In this document: one piece after another, positions 33,069 through 41,783 of the stretch
How the letters are laid out: every line of letters begins with the position of its first letter
How positions within the stretch are numbered: position 1 is the stretch's first letter
Source: an uncultured Bilophila sp.
GTDB lineage: Bacteria; Desulfobacterota; Desulfovibrionia; Desulfovibrionales; Desulfovibrionaceae
Length of the DNA stretch: 64,000 bases
Direction: 5' to 3'
Assembly: GCA_910585945.1 (NCBI GenBank)
Contig: CAJUHZ010000009.1
Location: 23,606 to 87,605, forward strand
Notes under the pieces: generated by a model
Database searches by the model: none
The model's input: the letters and a program-made list of their open reading frames with translations, nothing else
Told to the model about the DNA's origin: nothing
Program-made: the position numbers and the translations under genes

Positions 33069-34766
33069 CTACTTCCCCTCCAGCTTCGAGCGGATCACGG
33101 CGGGATCGGCCGGATCCAGCCCCAGCGCCCTGCTCCAGGCGCGCCGGGCTTCACCGTGGCCGCCGTGCGCGGCGGCGATATCGCCGTAATGATCCCATAT
33201 GGCCCATTCATCCCCCCCGGGCAGGGCCACGGCGCGGCGAATGTTCGTCAGCGCGTCCCTGATCCTGCCCTTGCGGAACTGCGCCCAGGCCAGGGAATCA
33301 AGAATATAGGCCTGTTCGGGAGCCAGCCGCACGGCTTTTTCCAGAAGCTCCAGAGCACGATCCAGGTCACGGTTCGCGTCGGCCAGCGTGTAGCCGATGT
33401 AGTTCAGGGCCTGATGATTGTCCGGAGCCGCCTTGAGCAGGCTTTCCATTGCGGCCAGCGCCTCCTCCTTGCGATCCAGCAGATCCAGAACGGACCCCCG
33501 CAGAAAGAGCAGATCCTGATCTTCGGGCCAGTCCCGCAACGCCTCGTCCGTAACGGCAAGCGCCTCGTCCCGCCGTCCGGCCGAAAGCAGAAGGTGGACC
33601 TCCATCAGCCGCAGTTCGCGTTCGCCGGGGAAAATCTTTTCGCCCTCGCGCACAACGCTCAGGGCATCATCCGTGCGTCCGTCCTCGTGCAGAAGCTGGG
33701 CGCGAAGACGCAACGCCCGGTCGTAAAACCGGTTGGCCGGCGTGATGCGGCCGAGGCATTCCAGCGTCTTGGCCTTGTCCTGCCCCGCCTCGTAGGCCAG
33801 CGCCGCCAGATAGAAGTAAACTTCTTCGGGCGCGCCGGGTTCCGCGCTTATGCTCAGAAGCAGGGCTTCCGCTTCCTTGAAGCGGCCGGCGTCCAGAAAA
33901 AGCGTGGCGGCCGCAAGCTGGAAGCCGAAACTCTCCGGCCCGGCCTTCACGCGCTCAAGCGCCCGCGCGGGACGCCCGGCCTTGATCTCCATTTCCACCA
34001 GACGCAGCCAGATATCCTGATTGCCCGGGTCCTGTTCAAGCACCCTGGCGTAAACGCCCGCAGCCTCCTCGCCCCGGCCGCGGCTTTCCAGCAATCGGGC
34101 CAGTTCGATCCAGGCGTCTGAAAACTCGGGGCTTTCCTGCACCGCGCGACGCAACTGGCGGATGGCCTCCTCGGGCCGGTTCAGTTCGGCCAGGGCGCGC
34201 GCGTGGCAATACCGGCCGAAAGGCGTGCGCAGCCGTTCCGGCAGGGCGGAAAAAAAGGCGTCGGCCTCCTTGTGGCGGCCGATTTTCACATAAAGAATGC
34301 CGACTTCCTGCCGCGCCAGTTCCGACTGGGGATGCGCGGCCTGAAAATTGCGCATGATCTCGGCGGCCCTGGCGTTATCGCCCCCGTCAAGCGATGTTTC
34401 CGCCAGCAGGAGGTGGAGTTCCAGGCTGTCGGGATGCAGCCTCACGGCTTTTTCCAGAATGGCGAGGGCGTCCTCCCGCTGCCGGTTCGTCATGAGCCAC
34501 GCGGCGGCGTCGATAAAGGGTTGCGGCTGGGAGCCGCGCCGGGTGAAGATACCCGCCGCTTCGAGAACCCCGCCCTTGTCGTCATGCCGGATGGCCTGAT
34601 CGAGCAGGAGCGTGGCGTAGGAAAGTTCGGCCTCGGGCGAGAGGTTCCATTCCACCGTGGCGGCGGAAGACGGATTCCGCACGCAGCCGATCAGAATAAA
34701 GGCCGTCAGAACGAGCGCCCCCGAACAGGCGGGGCGGGCAGGGAAAGAAAAAAAACGACCACTCAT
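33069..34766 (-). CDS. TPR-repeat lipoprotein
   Basis: A 565-residue protein with a lipoprotein signal (lipobox LIGC at about 25-28) followed by some 14 tetratricopeptide repeats; clear examples include REDALAILEKAVRLHPDS and PEEAIRQLRRAVQESPEF. The last repeats (ALNYIGYTLADANRDLDRAL, AYILDSLAWAQFRKGRIRDA) are the conserved block of the large TPR proteins common in deltaproteobacteria. It should form a periplasmic scaffold attached to a membrane. The start ATG 34766 is internal to a TTG-started frame; AAGAG precedes it. Linked to the next lipoprotein by a one-base gap. Confidence 0.85.
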   Translation of the reverse strand: MSGRFFSFPARPACSGALVLTAFILIGCVRNPSSAATVEWNLSPEAELSYATLLLDQAIRHDDKGGVLEAAGIFTRRGSQPQPFIDAAAWLMTNRQREDALAILEKAVRLHPDSLELHLLLAETSLDGGDNARAAEIMRNFQAAHPQSELARQEVGILYVKIGRHKEADAFFSALPERLRTPFGRYCHARALAELNRPEEAIRQLRRAVQESPEFSDAWIELARLLESRGRGEEAAGVYARVLEQDPGNQDIWLRLVEMEIKAGRPARALERVKAGPESFGFQLAAATLFLDAGRFKEAEALLLSISAEPGAPEEVYFYLAALAYEAGQDKAKTLECLGRITPANRFYDRALRLRAQLLHEDGRTDDALSVVREGEKIFPGERELRLMEVHLLLSAGRRDEALAVTDEALRDWPEDQDLLFLRGSVLDLLDRKEEALAAMESLLKAAPDNHQALNYIGYTLADANRDLDRALELLEKAVRLAPEQAYILDSLAWAQFRKGRIRDALTNIRRAVALPGGDEWAIWDHYGDIAAAHGGHGEARRAWSRALGLDPADPAVIRSKLEGK

Positions 34767-34820
34767 GAACAACTCTTGCCCGACAGGGGGCTGTTTGTGT
34801 CGCGTGCCGCGACGGCGCGC

Positions 34821-36170
34821 TCAATCGTGATTGATCCAGTCTTCGGAAAAATCTTCAATCCCCCCTGCAAGATGAGCGCGCAGCTTTTGCAGCAGCCTCG
34901 CCTCAAGCTGCCGCACGCGCTCGCGGGTGACGTTGTAGCGTTCGCCTATTTCGCGCAGGGTCACGGGATCATCCGTAAGCAGGCGATGCTGGAGGATATA
35001 CGCTTCTTTCTCAGAAAGCGACGGCAAAATTTCACGGATATGATCCTGAAGAAGTTCGGCAACTTCCTTGCCGGCGACCCCTTCCTCCACGCCCGGACCG
35101 AGGGCCGGGAGGAAGTCCATGCGCGTGGCGCTCCCCGCCTCGTCACCGACGCTCATGTCAAGAGACATGTCGGAAGCGTCCAGGCGCTGCTGCATTTCCA
35201 CAATCTGGTCCTCCCCGACGCCCAGCCGTTCGGCCAGCACGGCCGCGTCGGGATCAAACCCTTCCGCCACAAGTTTCTGCCGCTCGCGGTTCAGATTGTA
35301 GAACAGCTTGCGCTGGGCCTGCGTTGTGCCGATCTTCACCATGCGCCAGTTGTCCATGATGAACTTGAGGATGTAGGCGCGGATCCAGAAAGCGGCATAG
35401 TAGGAAAACTTGATGCCCTTGTCCGGGTCAAACTTGTGCACGGCGCGCATCAGCCCCACGTTGCCTTCCTGAACGAGATCGAGCACGTTCTGCATCCAGC
35501 GGCGCTGAAAATCCATGGCGATCTTGACGACAAGACGCAGGTGCGAGGAGACAAGGCGAAACGCCGCGTCGCTGTCACCGGACTCGCGCACGCGCCTGGC
35601 CAGATCAAACTCCTCGTCCGGCTTCAGCAAGGGAAAGCGCCCCACTTCCCGAAGGTACAGGTGCAGCGAATCCTTGCCGGAAGAAAGCGAGGGCAGGTTG
35701 GACCGGGCCGGGGCCGGGAGAGCGCGCCCCTCATCCAGATCCGCCACGCTCACATCGTCCAGATCGTCCGGAACATCGGCGCCGTCCAGATCCCCGTCGG
35801 CAAGCTCGTCCATGTCGGTCACGTCGGCCATGTCTTCGGAGCCGGAGGCGTCGGCATCTTCCTCGTCTCCGTTTTCGACCGGATCCTCCGGTCGCTCCTC
35901 CGGGACCGGGCGGGCATCCCTGGGGCGACGGGCCGGGGCGGAGCGCTGTTTCCTTTCGCCGCGCTTCCGCGCGCCACGATCCGCGGCCGGCTCGGGCGGC
36001 AAAAGCTCGGGGATCACGCTCACCGGCCCGGCGTCGGGCAACACGGCGGGCACGGCAAGAGGCTCCGCCTCAAGAGCGGGGACAGACTTGCCGAGGGCGG
36101 TTTCCACATCCCCTGCCACAGTTTCGGCCCGCGTCTCGCCATTGGGCGGACGTTCCTGACGACGACTCAT
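34821..36170 (-). CDS. rpoH: RNA polymerase sigma-32 (heat-shock) factor with acidic N-terminus
   Basis: A 449-residue sigma-70-family factor. Region 2 has FRLVSSHLRLVVKIAMDF, DLVQEGNVGLMRAVHKFDP and KFSYYAAFWIRAYILKFI. The RpoH box QRKLFYNLNRER follows, identifying the sigma-32 branch. Region 4 shows LSEKEAYILQHRLL and TLREIGERYNVTRERVRQLE. The first 160 residues form an extra low-complexity, Asp/Glu- and Pro-rich extension absent from E. coli RpoH (284 aa). The gene heads a minus-strand block encoding envelope lipoproteins. ATG 36170 follows GAGAAAG. The extension could hold the factor inactive or bind a protease or chaperone, an inference only. Confidence 0.88.
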   Translation of the reverse strand: MSRRQERPPNGETRAETVAGDVETALGKSVPALEAEPLAVPAVLPDAGPVSVIPELLPPEPAADRGARKRGERKQRSAPARRPRDARPVPEERPEDPVENGDEEDADASGSEDMADVTDMDELADGDLDGADVPDDLDDVSVADLDEGRALPAPARSNLPSLSSGKDSLHLYLREVGRFPLLKPDEEFDLARRVRESGDSDAAFRLVSSHLRLVVKIAMDFQRRWMQNVLDLVQEGNVGLMRAVHKFDPDKGIKFSYYAAFWIRAYILKFIMDNWRMVKIGTTQAQRKLFYNLNRERQKLVAEGFDPDAAVLAERLGVGEDQIVEMQQRLDASDMSLDMSVGDEAGSATRMDFLPALGPGVEEGVAGKEVAELLQDHIREILPSLSEKEAYILQHRLLTDDPVTLREIGERYNVTRERVRQLEARLLQKLRAHLAGGIEDFSEDWINHD

Positions 36171-36511
36171 AACTTTCTCACCACTGTCTCGGGGCAAACA
36201 CCCGAAAAATGTTTCCCGCTCGCCATGCTCGCGGCAACGGCGGCCGCGCCGGGCAGATGCCGGACGGATTCCGGAATCCGCCCCGGGGCATGCAGCGCGG
36301 CTTCCATTCTTGCGCCATGCTATAGTGTTGCTTTCGCCTTTTCAACGATTTTCACCGGAGCGCCGCACCCCGGCTCCCCGCACGGCCGCTTTACAGCGAC
36401 GCCCGGCAACGGTAGGGTCAGCCGCATGAAGCTGTTTGCCGCACGGCCGTTTTCCATGCGCCGTTCCGGCCCGACAATGTCCCGGAATCCTCCCGGATTA
36501 TGGAGAACCCC
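36171..36511. other. Divergent intergenic region rpoH / wbpP-like
   Basis: A 341-bp gap between divergent genes. A minus-strand candidate promoter for rpoH is TTGAAA (about 36340) with TATAGC near 36320, spaced 15 bp, shorter than ideal. The reverse side shows TATAGT at 36321-36326. A degraded D-family fragment (D9) sits at 36411-36460: TAGGGTCAGCCGCATGAAG then TGCCGCACGGCCGTTTTCC. Confidence 0.45.
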
Positions 36512-37531
36512 ATGACGTACCCCGAACTTCTGCGCCGCCTGGACGCGGAACCCCACACCTGGCTGATCACCGGCGTCGCCGGGTTTATCGGATCCAACCT
36601 GCTGCAAACCCTCTTGTCCCACGGGCAGAAGGTGGTGGGGCTGGACAATTTCCTGACCGGCTACCAGCGCAACCTGGACATGACCCGCGCCCGGGTGACG
36701 CCCGAACAATGGGCCTGCTTCCGCTTTATCGAAGGCGATATCAGGGATTTGCCAACCTGCCGCGAGGCGTGCGCGGGCGTCGATCATGTGCTGCACGAAG
36801 CCGCCCTCGGCTCGGTGCCCCGTTCCATCGACGATCCGCTCCTGTCGAACAGTTGCAACATTGACGGTTTTCTGAACATGCTGGTGGCGGCCAGGGACGC
36901 CGGAACACGCAGTTTCGTCTACGCGGCGTCCAGTTCCACCTATGGGGACGAACCCACGCTCCCCAAACAGGAAGACCGCATCGGCCGCCCCCTTTCGCCC
37001 TATGCCGTGACCAAATACGTCAACGAACTGTACGCCGATGTTTTTGCCCGCGCTTACGGCTTCAAGGCGGTAGGACTGCGCTACTTCAATGTTTTCGGCC
37101 AGCGGCAGGACCCGTTCGGCGCGTACGCGGCCGTCATCCCCCAATGGTTCGCGGCCCTGCTCGGCGGCCGCCCCGTGCACATCAACGGGGACGGCGAAAC
37201 CTCGCGCGATTTCTGCTACATCGACAATGTGGTGCAGGCCAACCTGCTGGCGTCCTTCGCGCCTGACGAGGCGCGCAATCTCGTGTACAACGTGGCCTTT
37301 GGCCAGCGCACCACGCTGAACGAACTCTTCCTCCTGATCCGCGAGGAAGTGACGCGCCACCGGCCCGAGGCCGCCGGGGCCGAACCGGTGTATCGCGAGT
37401 TCCGCGCCGGGGACGTGCGGCACTCTCTGGCGGATATTTCGCGCGCCGGCCGTCTGCTCGGCTACCAACCGGAATTCGACGTGCGCCGCGGCCTGCGCCT
37501 GGCGGGCGACTGGTACGCGGCCAATCTGTAG
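36512..37531 (+). CDS. UDP-N-acetylglucosamine C4-epimerase (WbpP/TviC type)
   Basis: A 339-residue extended SDR. WLITGVAGFIGSNLLQTLL (about 17-35) binds NAD. VVGLDNFLTGYQRNLD is the WbpP-like block. ALGSVPRSIDDP, AASSSTYGDEPTLPK and YAVTKYVNELYA carry the Ser/Tyr/Lys catalytic set. NVFGQRQDPFGAYAAVIPQW fits the group that uses UDP-GlcNAc/GalNAc rather than UDP-glucose. Products feed surface-polysaccharide synthesis. ATG 36512 is preceded by GGAGAACC; an ATG at 36500 lacks a ribosome binding site. The TAG stop lies next to repeat D8. Confidence 0.88.
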   Translation: MTYPELLRRLDAEPHTWLITGVAGFIGSNLLQTLLSHGQKVVGLDNFLTGYQRNLDMTRARVTPEQWACFRFIEGDIRDLPTCREACAGVDHVLHEAALGSVPRSIDDPLLSNSCNIDGFLNMLVAARDAGTRSFVYAASSSTYGDEPTLPKQEDRIGRPLSPYAVTKYVNELYADVFARAYGFKAVGLRYFNVFGQRQDPFGAYAAVIPQWFAALLGGRPVHINGDGETSRDFCYIDNVVQANLLASFAPDEARNLVYNVAFGQRTTLNELFLLIREEVTRHRPEAAGAEPVYREFRAGDVRHSLADISRAGRLLGYQPEFDVRRGLRLAGDWYAANL

Positions 37532-37537
37532 CAGTCA

Positions 37538-37622
37538 GGGACACCCCTCATCAAAACGCCGGCCGCGAAAAGCTGTGTGACGAAACCGCCGGCTGCACAA
37601 CGTGCGGCCGGCGGTGTTTTCA
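37538..37622. repeat. Intergenic repeat element D8 (shortened)
   Basis: CAGGGACACCCCTCATCAAA, CGCCGGCCGCGAAAAGCTG, GAAACCGCCGGCTGC, GCGGCCGGCGGTGTTTTCATG: a D-type pair of inverted ends with a reduced core. It lies seven bases after the wbpP-like stop. The long CCGCCGGC...GGCCGGCGG stem could also serve as a terminator, but no T-run follows. Confidence 0.55.
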
Positions 37623-37630
37623 TGGCCCGC

Positions 37631-37903
37631 TCACCCGCCGGCGACGACGGGGAACAGCGCCACCACGTCCTGTTCGGTCAGGGGCGTGGTCACGCCCTGC
37701 AAATGGGTGATGTGGCGGCCGTTGACCATGACGATGGCGTCCTTTCCCAGATCGCCGCCGTCAGGCGTCAGCAATTGCGCGCGCAAATCCGGCCAGCGTT
37801 CCGCCACCAGACGGAGCAGGGCCAACACGTCCGTCTGCGCCGGCAGCGTTTCGCTCCTGCTCCCGGTCACATCCCGGTAGGCGGCAAAAAATTTGACCTC
37901 CAT
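37631..37903 (-). CDS. MoaD/ThiS-family sulfur carrier
   Basis: A 90-residue beta-grasp protein ending in Gly-Gly (VVALFPVVAGG), the site adenylated and thiocarboxylated by MoeB. KFFAAYRDVTGSRSE opens the fold, and AIVMVNGRHITHLQGVTTPLTEQDVVALFP is the ThiS/MoaD core. It donates sulfur to the molybdopterin dithiolene. It follows the aldehyde oxidoreductase by 95 bases on the same strand, the usual place for a MoaD paralogue dedicated to tungsten- or molybdenum-pterin enzymes. GGGAGGAG is the ribosome binding site. Confidence 0.88.
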   Translation of the reverse strand: MEVKFFAAYRDVTGSRSETLPAQTDVLALLRLVAERWPDLRAQLLTPDGGDLGKDAIVMVNGRHITHLQGVTTPLTEQDVVALFPVVAGG

Positions 37904-37998
37904 GCAATCTCCTCCCCTGCCGCGGGGGCGGAGGAAGGATTCCCCCGTCCCCCAATGGGCGCGGCGCTTTCGATCATCCGGCCGAGCGCGCCGGACGA

Positions 37999-39795
37999 TC
38001 ACGCCAGACCGAGTTCCCGATCCTTTTCCGGCGTGGGCACGCCGTCGGCGTCCCAGCCCCGCACCTGGTAGTATTCGCCAAGCATGGCGTGCAGTTCGGC
38101 CACCTTGCCGGCAGCCGGGCCGGAAGGCAGTTTTTCCCGCAGCAGGCGAGGCGGCAGGGTGTCTTTTTCCACGCCGGCGGCGATGTTGAATTTTTTCTCC
38201 AGATTCCAGACGCGCTCGCCCTTGAGCAGGATATCGGCGTCGCTTTCATCGCTTCCCACGGCCGCGCGGTACTGGGCCGCCACGTCCTCAAGCCCAATGG
38301 CGAACGTGGTGAACAGGCAGATGCCCACGCTGTCCACCAGGGCCGTCAGATCCTGGAAGGTCTTGAGCAGCCCGGCCTTGCCCTCGGTGACGAGCGGGTC
38401 CGTCTTGACAGGAATGCCGAGGACTTCCGGCGAGGTCATATAGCCGCGCACATGGCAGCCACCCCGGTTGGACGTGGCGTACTCCAGGGCCATGCCCTGC
38501 ATGGCGCGCCCGTCGTAGGCAGGCATTTCCTGCTTTTTCACGCTCATGGAAAGTTCCGGATGCCCGTGCTTTTCCGCCAGCCGGTACGATCCCTGGGCGA
38601 GTTCATTGCCGAAGCCTTCGCCCTTGCCCACGGCCTCGGTCAGATCCACCATGGCTTTCGCATCGCCAAAGCGCAGGGGGAAGCCGATTTCCGACTCGGG
38701 CAGCGCCCCGATTTCATACAGTTCCATAGCGCAGGCGATGGTGGAACCAAGGGTGATCGGGTCCATGCCGTATTCGTTGCACAGGTGATTGGCGCGGACA
38801 ATGGCGGCCAGATCGGTCACCCCGCAGTCCGCCCCGTAGGACCAGCCCGCTTCGTATTCCGGACCTTCGCCAAAGGATTTGAAGGGACCGTCCGGCACGC
38901 GGGTGATGCGCCCGCAGGCGATCGAGCAGCCGAAACAGCCCTTGTTTTTCACCAGATAGGTTTTGGCCAGAGTTTCGCCCGAAGTCTCGTCCGCCTGGGG
39001 GAAGACCGAACCATCGCGCCAGTTGCGCGTGGGCAACGCCCCGCTTTCATTGATGATATTGACGAGCACCTGAGTGCCGAGCGCGCCGAGGCCCGTGCCC
39101 GTCACCGGATGGGCCGCCAGTTTGGCGCGCGCGTCGCGCATGGCGGCGAAAAAGGCTTCCGGCCGCGCCGTCTGCACAGAGCCGGAACCGCGCACGACAA
39201 TGGCCTTCAGCTTCTTCGATCCCATGACCGCGCCCATGCCGCCGCGCCCCGCGGCGCGATGGCGGTCGTTCATGACGCAACTGTACAGACAGCCGCGTTC
39301 GCCCGTGGGACCGATACAGGCCACGCGGACCTCGCCGCAGGTCTTTTCCAGCCGATCCGTGGTTTCGTAAACGGTCAGCCCCCAGAGATCGGCGGCGTCG
39401 CGCAGTTCAACCGTGTCGTCATTGACGTACAGGTAAACGGGCTTGTCGCTCGCGCCCTCGAAGATGATCCCGTCGTAGCCCGCGTACTTCAGTTCCGGAC
39501 CGAAATGCCCGCCCGAGTTGGACGCGCCGATGGTGCCGGTCAGCGGAGCCTTGGCCACCACTTCATAGCGCCCGCCGCAGGTGGCGGACGTGCCGGTCAA
39601 CGGGCCGGTCATGAAAATGAGCTTGTTGTCCGGCCCGAGGGGATCGACTTTCGGGTCCACTTCATCGCAGAAATATTTGGTCCCGAGGCCGCGCGCGCCC
39701 ACGAAATCATGAGCGGCCTTCATGTCCAGCGCTTCTCTGGTGATGACGCCGCGCGTCAGATCGACGCGGAGGAGGGTTCCTGTCCAGCCGTTCAT
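37999..39795 (-). CDS. aor: Tungsten-type aldehyde:ferredoxin oxidoreductase
   Basis: A 598-residue AOR-family enzyme that oxidises aldehydes to acids with ferredoxin as acceptor. N-terminal pterin-binding domain: MTGPLTGTSATCGGRYEV, GTIGASNSGGHFGPELKYAG and GIIFEGASDKPVY; then RAAGRGGMGAVMGSKKLKAI. The 4Fe-4S cluster ligands are in KGCFGCSIACGR with a late Cys (VGICLFTTF). The start ATG 39795 overlaps the ferredoxin stop (ATGA), so translation is coupled. Neighbouring MoaD supports a bis-pterin cofactor; tungsten rather than molybdenum is inferred from family. Length is normal. Confidence 0.94.
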   Translation of the reverse strand: MNGWTGTLLRVDLTRGVITREALDMKAAHDFVGARGLGTKYFCDEVDPKVDPLGPDNKLIFMTGPLTGTSATCGGRYEVVAKAPLTGTIGASNSGGHFGPELKYAGYDGIIFEGASDKPVYLYVNDDTVELRDAADLWGLTVYETTDRLEKTCGEVRVACIGPTGERGCLYSCVMNDRHRAAGRGGMGAVMGSKKLKAIVVRGSGSVQTARPEAFFAAMRDARAKLAAHPVTGTGLGALGTQVLVNIINESGALPTRNWRDGSVFPQADETSGETLAKTYLVKNKGCFGCSIACGRITRVPDGPFKSFGEGPEYEAGWSYGADCGVTDLAAIVRANHLCNEYGMDPITLGSTIACAMELYEIGALPESEIGFPLRFGDAKAMVDLTEAVGKGEGFGNELAQGSYRLAEKHGHPELSMSVKKQEMPAYDGRAMQGMALEYATSNRGGCHVRGYMTSPEVLGIPVKTDPLVTEGKAGLLKTFQDLTALVDSVGICLFTTFAIGLEDVAAQYRAAVGSDESDADILLKGERVWNLEKKFNIAAGVEKDTLPPRLLREKLPSGPAAGKVAELHAMLGEYYQVRGWDADGVPTPEKDRELGLA

Positions 39796-40271
39796 GCGCG
39801 CGCCTCCCTCTTGAGAATGTTTTCTATGTTGTCGAGCATTTCCGCGCGGGATTCCCCGGCTTCGCCGGCCTCGACAAAGGTAATGGCCTGTGTGGGGCAG
39901 AAGGCCGCGCACTTGGGATCGCCGCCGCACAGGTCGCACTTGAACACCCGGCGTTCCTTGCGCAAAAAGCGAATGCCGTCGTACGGGCAGGCTTTGACGC
40001 ATTTCTTGCAGCCAATGCATTTTTCGGGATCGATCACGGTTGCGCCGGAGGCGTCACGGCTGATGGCCTCCTTCGGGCAGACGGCAAGGCAGAAGGCCTG
40101 CTCGCATTGCAGGCACATCACCGGGAGCGAGAGCGCCGCCTCTTCAAAATCCAGCACCTTGACGGCGGACTCTCCGGGATTGAAGTGTCCTTTATGACCG
40201 AAGGAGCAGACAAGTTCGCACGTCCGACAATTGACGCACTTTTCCGGCCGAATGACAAGTTGTTTTGCCAT
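39792..40271 (-). CDS. Polyferredoxin subunit for the aldehyde oxidoreductase
   Basis: A 159-residue 4Fe-4S protein of the AorB/HycB/NapG kind with four clusters: CVNCRTCELVC, CLQCEQAFCLAVCP, CIGCKKCVKACP and CDLCGGDPKCAAFCP, giving sixteen Cys. It should carry electrons between AOR and a larger redox partner. It starts at ATG 40271 after AAGGAGA and overlaps aor by four bases. In such operons AOR and this subunit usually form a complex, occasionally linked to NADH or membrane modules not found here. Confidence 0.92.
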   Translation of the reverse strand: MAKQLVIRPEKCVNCRTCELVCSFGHKGHFNPGESAVKVLDFEEAALSLPVMCLQCEQAFCLAVCPKEAISRDASGATVIDPEKCIGCKKCVKACPYDGIRFLRKERRVFKCDLCGGDPKCAAFCPTQAITFVEAGEAGESRAEMLDNIENILKREARA

Positions 40272-40640
40272 GCAGTGTCTCCTTGTGTTACCGGTTCGCA
40301 GAAAACGCTCCCGCGAATGCAAAAGTCCGCGAAACCGGCGTGTACGGCGGTTGCGCGGACCCCTTCGCGCAATGGCAGGCGCTGGCGTTGCCGCCCGCAC
40401 CCAGTGGCCTGAACAGCCCTTGGGGCCGGACAGGCTCGGAGCATTCCGTCTGTGCCCAGTATGACCGGAAAAAAAATTTTTTGAAAGCCCTTTTTCGACA
40501 CAAACCCGCACGGCCTTCCGGCAGTGACAGGCCGGGGGATAACAGATCCCCTTCCGTGAAACATCCCGGCCCTGCCCGACGTCACGGAGACGAACACGGC
40601 CTTGCGCCGCGCAAATGAAGTTGCGGACGAAACCGCCCGT
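40272..40640. other. Long leader region upstream of the AOR operon
   Basis: A 369-bp gap between infA and the ferredoxin gene, both on the minus strand. A strong A/T run (AAAAAAAATTTTTT, about 40470-40483) lies mid-way and could be an UP element. Several G+C hairpins are visible (around GGCCGGACAGGCTCGG and GCGCGGACCCCTTCGCGC), so the transcript leader may fold. I cannot match it to the molybdenum-cofactor riboswitch or any other known class. Confidence 0.4.
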
Positions 40641-40859
40641 TTACTTCATGCGGTAGGTGATGCGCCCGCGCGTCAGATCATACGGCGACAATTCCACCTT
40701 GACCCGATCGCCGGGAAGGATGCGGATGTAAAACTTCCGCATTTTTCCGGAAATATGCGCCAGAACGGGGTGCCCGTTTTCCAGTTCCACCCGGAACATG
40801 GCGTTGGGCAACGCTTCCTGAACAACGCCGTCCACCTCAATGGCATCTTCCTTGGCCAT
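40641..40859 (-). CDS. infA: Translation initiation factor IF-1
   Basis: A 72-residue S1/OB-fold protein that binds the ribosomal A site during initiation. AIEVDGVVQEALPNAMFRVEL, ISGKMRKFYIRILPGDRVKVELSPYDLTRGRI (read in two blocks) and YRMK are near-universal IF-1 sequence. AGGAGGC lies five bases before the ATG. It sits 57 bases downstream of lgt, possibly with its own promoter given expected high expression. Confidence 0.96.
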   Translation of the reverse strand: MAKEDAIEVDGVVQEALPNAMFRVELENGHPVLAHISGKMRKFYIRILPGDRVKVELSPYDLTRGRITYRMK

Positions 40860-40916
40860 GAAGCCTCCTTCAAAAAAATAGATGACCGCTGACCCTTCCA
40901 CACCCGGCAGGAAGTG

Positions 40917-41783
40917 TCAATGCCTTTCCCGCCGGGGCGGGCGCGCGGGACGCTTCCGTCCGGCTTCCGGTCCGGCCGCCACGGGCGCGGGGGCCGACGG
41001 GCGCAGGAGCAGCCACAACCCCACGCCGATCAGGGGCAGACAGAGCGCCTGCCCCATCGTCAGCCAGCCGAAGGCGAGGTACCCGATCTGCACGTCGGGT
41101 TCACGCACGAACTCCACAAGAAAGCGAAACAGGCCGTACAGCAGGGCGAACAGCCCCGCCACCCTTCCCCGCGGCCGGCCGCGCTCGCCCCCGCCCGCGG
41201 AATACAGCCACACGGCCGCGAAGAGAACCAGCCCTTCCAGCCCCGCCTCATACAATTGGGAAGGATGACGCGGCAAGGAACCGCCGCCGGGAAAGATCAT
41301 GCCCCACGGCGCGTCCGTGACCCTGCCCCACAACTCGCCGTTGATGAAATTGCCGATCCGGCCGAAAAAAAGGCCCGGAGCCACGCAGGGGGCGACAAAA
41401 TCCATGACCTCCAGAAAGGGACGGCGCTGCTTCCGGCTCCACCACCACATGGCGAGCGTCACCCCAATGAAACCGCCGTGAAAGGACATGCCTCCGCGCC
41501 AGATCCGGAACAGCTCCAGCGGGTGCGCCGCGAACGACGCAAAGTCGTAGAAAAGCGCGTACCCGATCCGCCCTCCGGCCACCACGCCGATCATGCAGCA
41601 GACGATCATGTCGTCCACCCCTTCACGCGTCCAGCCCTGGCGGGACCACGGCGCGCGGGCAGCGCGCAGACGCGCCAGCCCCCAGGCCGCGAAAAAGGCG
41701 AATACATACATCAGCCCGTACCAGCGCACCAGAACAGGCCCCAGGCTGAAGGCCACAGGATCGATCCCGGGATGGATCAGCAT
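40917..41783 (-). CDS. lgt: Prolipoprotein diacylglyceryl transferase
   Basis: This 288-residue, seven-helix inner-membrane enzyme transfers diacylglycerol from phosphatidylglycerol to the lipobox Cys. GLMYVFAFFAAWGLA opens the membrane core. The signature GRIGNFINGELWGRVTDAPW (about 137-156) carries the catalytic Arg and Asn residues. RHPSQLYEAGLEGLVLF follows. The C-terminal tail is Arg/Pro-rich. Its ATG shares one base with the cmk-moaC stop (TGATG), so it is translationally coupled to that gene. Confidence 0.94.
   Translation of the reverse strand: MLIHPGIDPVAFSLGPVLVRWYGLMYVFAFFAAWGLARLRAARAPWSRQGWTREGVDDMIVCCMIGVVAGGRIGYALFYDFASFAAHPLELFRIWRGGMSFHGGFIGVTLAMWWWSRKQRRPFLEVMDFVAPCVAPGLFFGRIGNFINGELWGRVTDAPWGMIFPGGGSLPRHPSQLYEAGLEGLVLFAAVWLYSAGGGERGRPRGRVAGLFALLYGLFRFLVEFVREPDVQIGYLAFGWLTMGQALCLPLIGVGLWLLLRPSAPAPVAAGPEAGRKRPARPPRRERH

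Noticed and set aside
34203..36515. Plus-strand open frame of 770 codons opposite rpoH and the TPR gene
   Set aside because: It is antisense to two genes with unambiguous motifs (RpoH box, TPR repeats) and spans the gap between them, so it cannot be a real gene.
40470..40483. A/T run as a terminator of an upstream gene
   Set aside because: The run of A followed by T has no G+C stem before it on either strand. It could be a promoter UP element.
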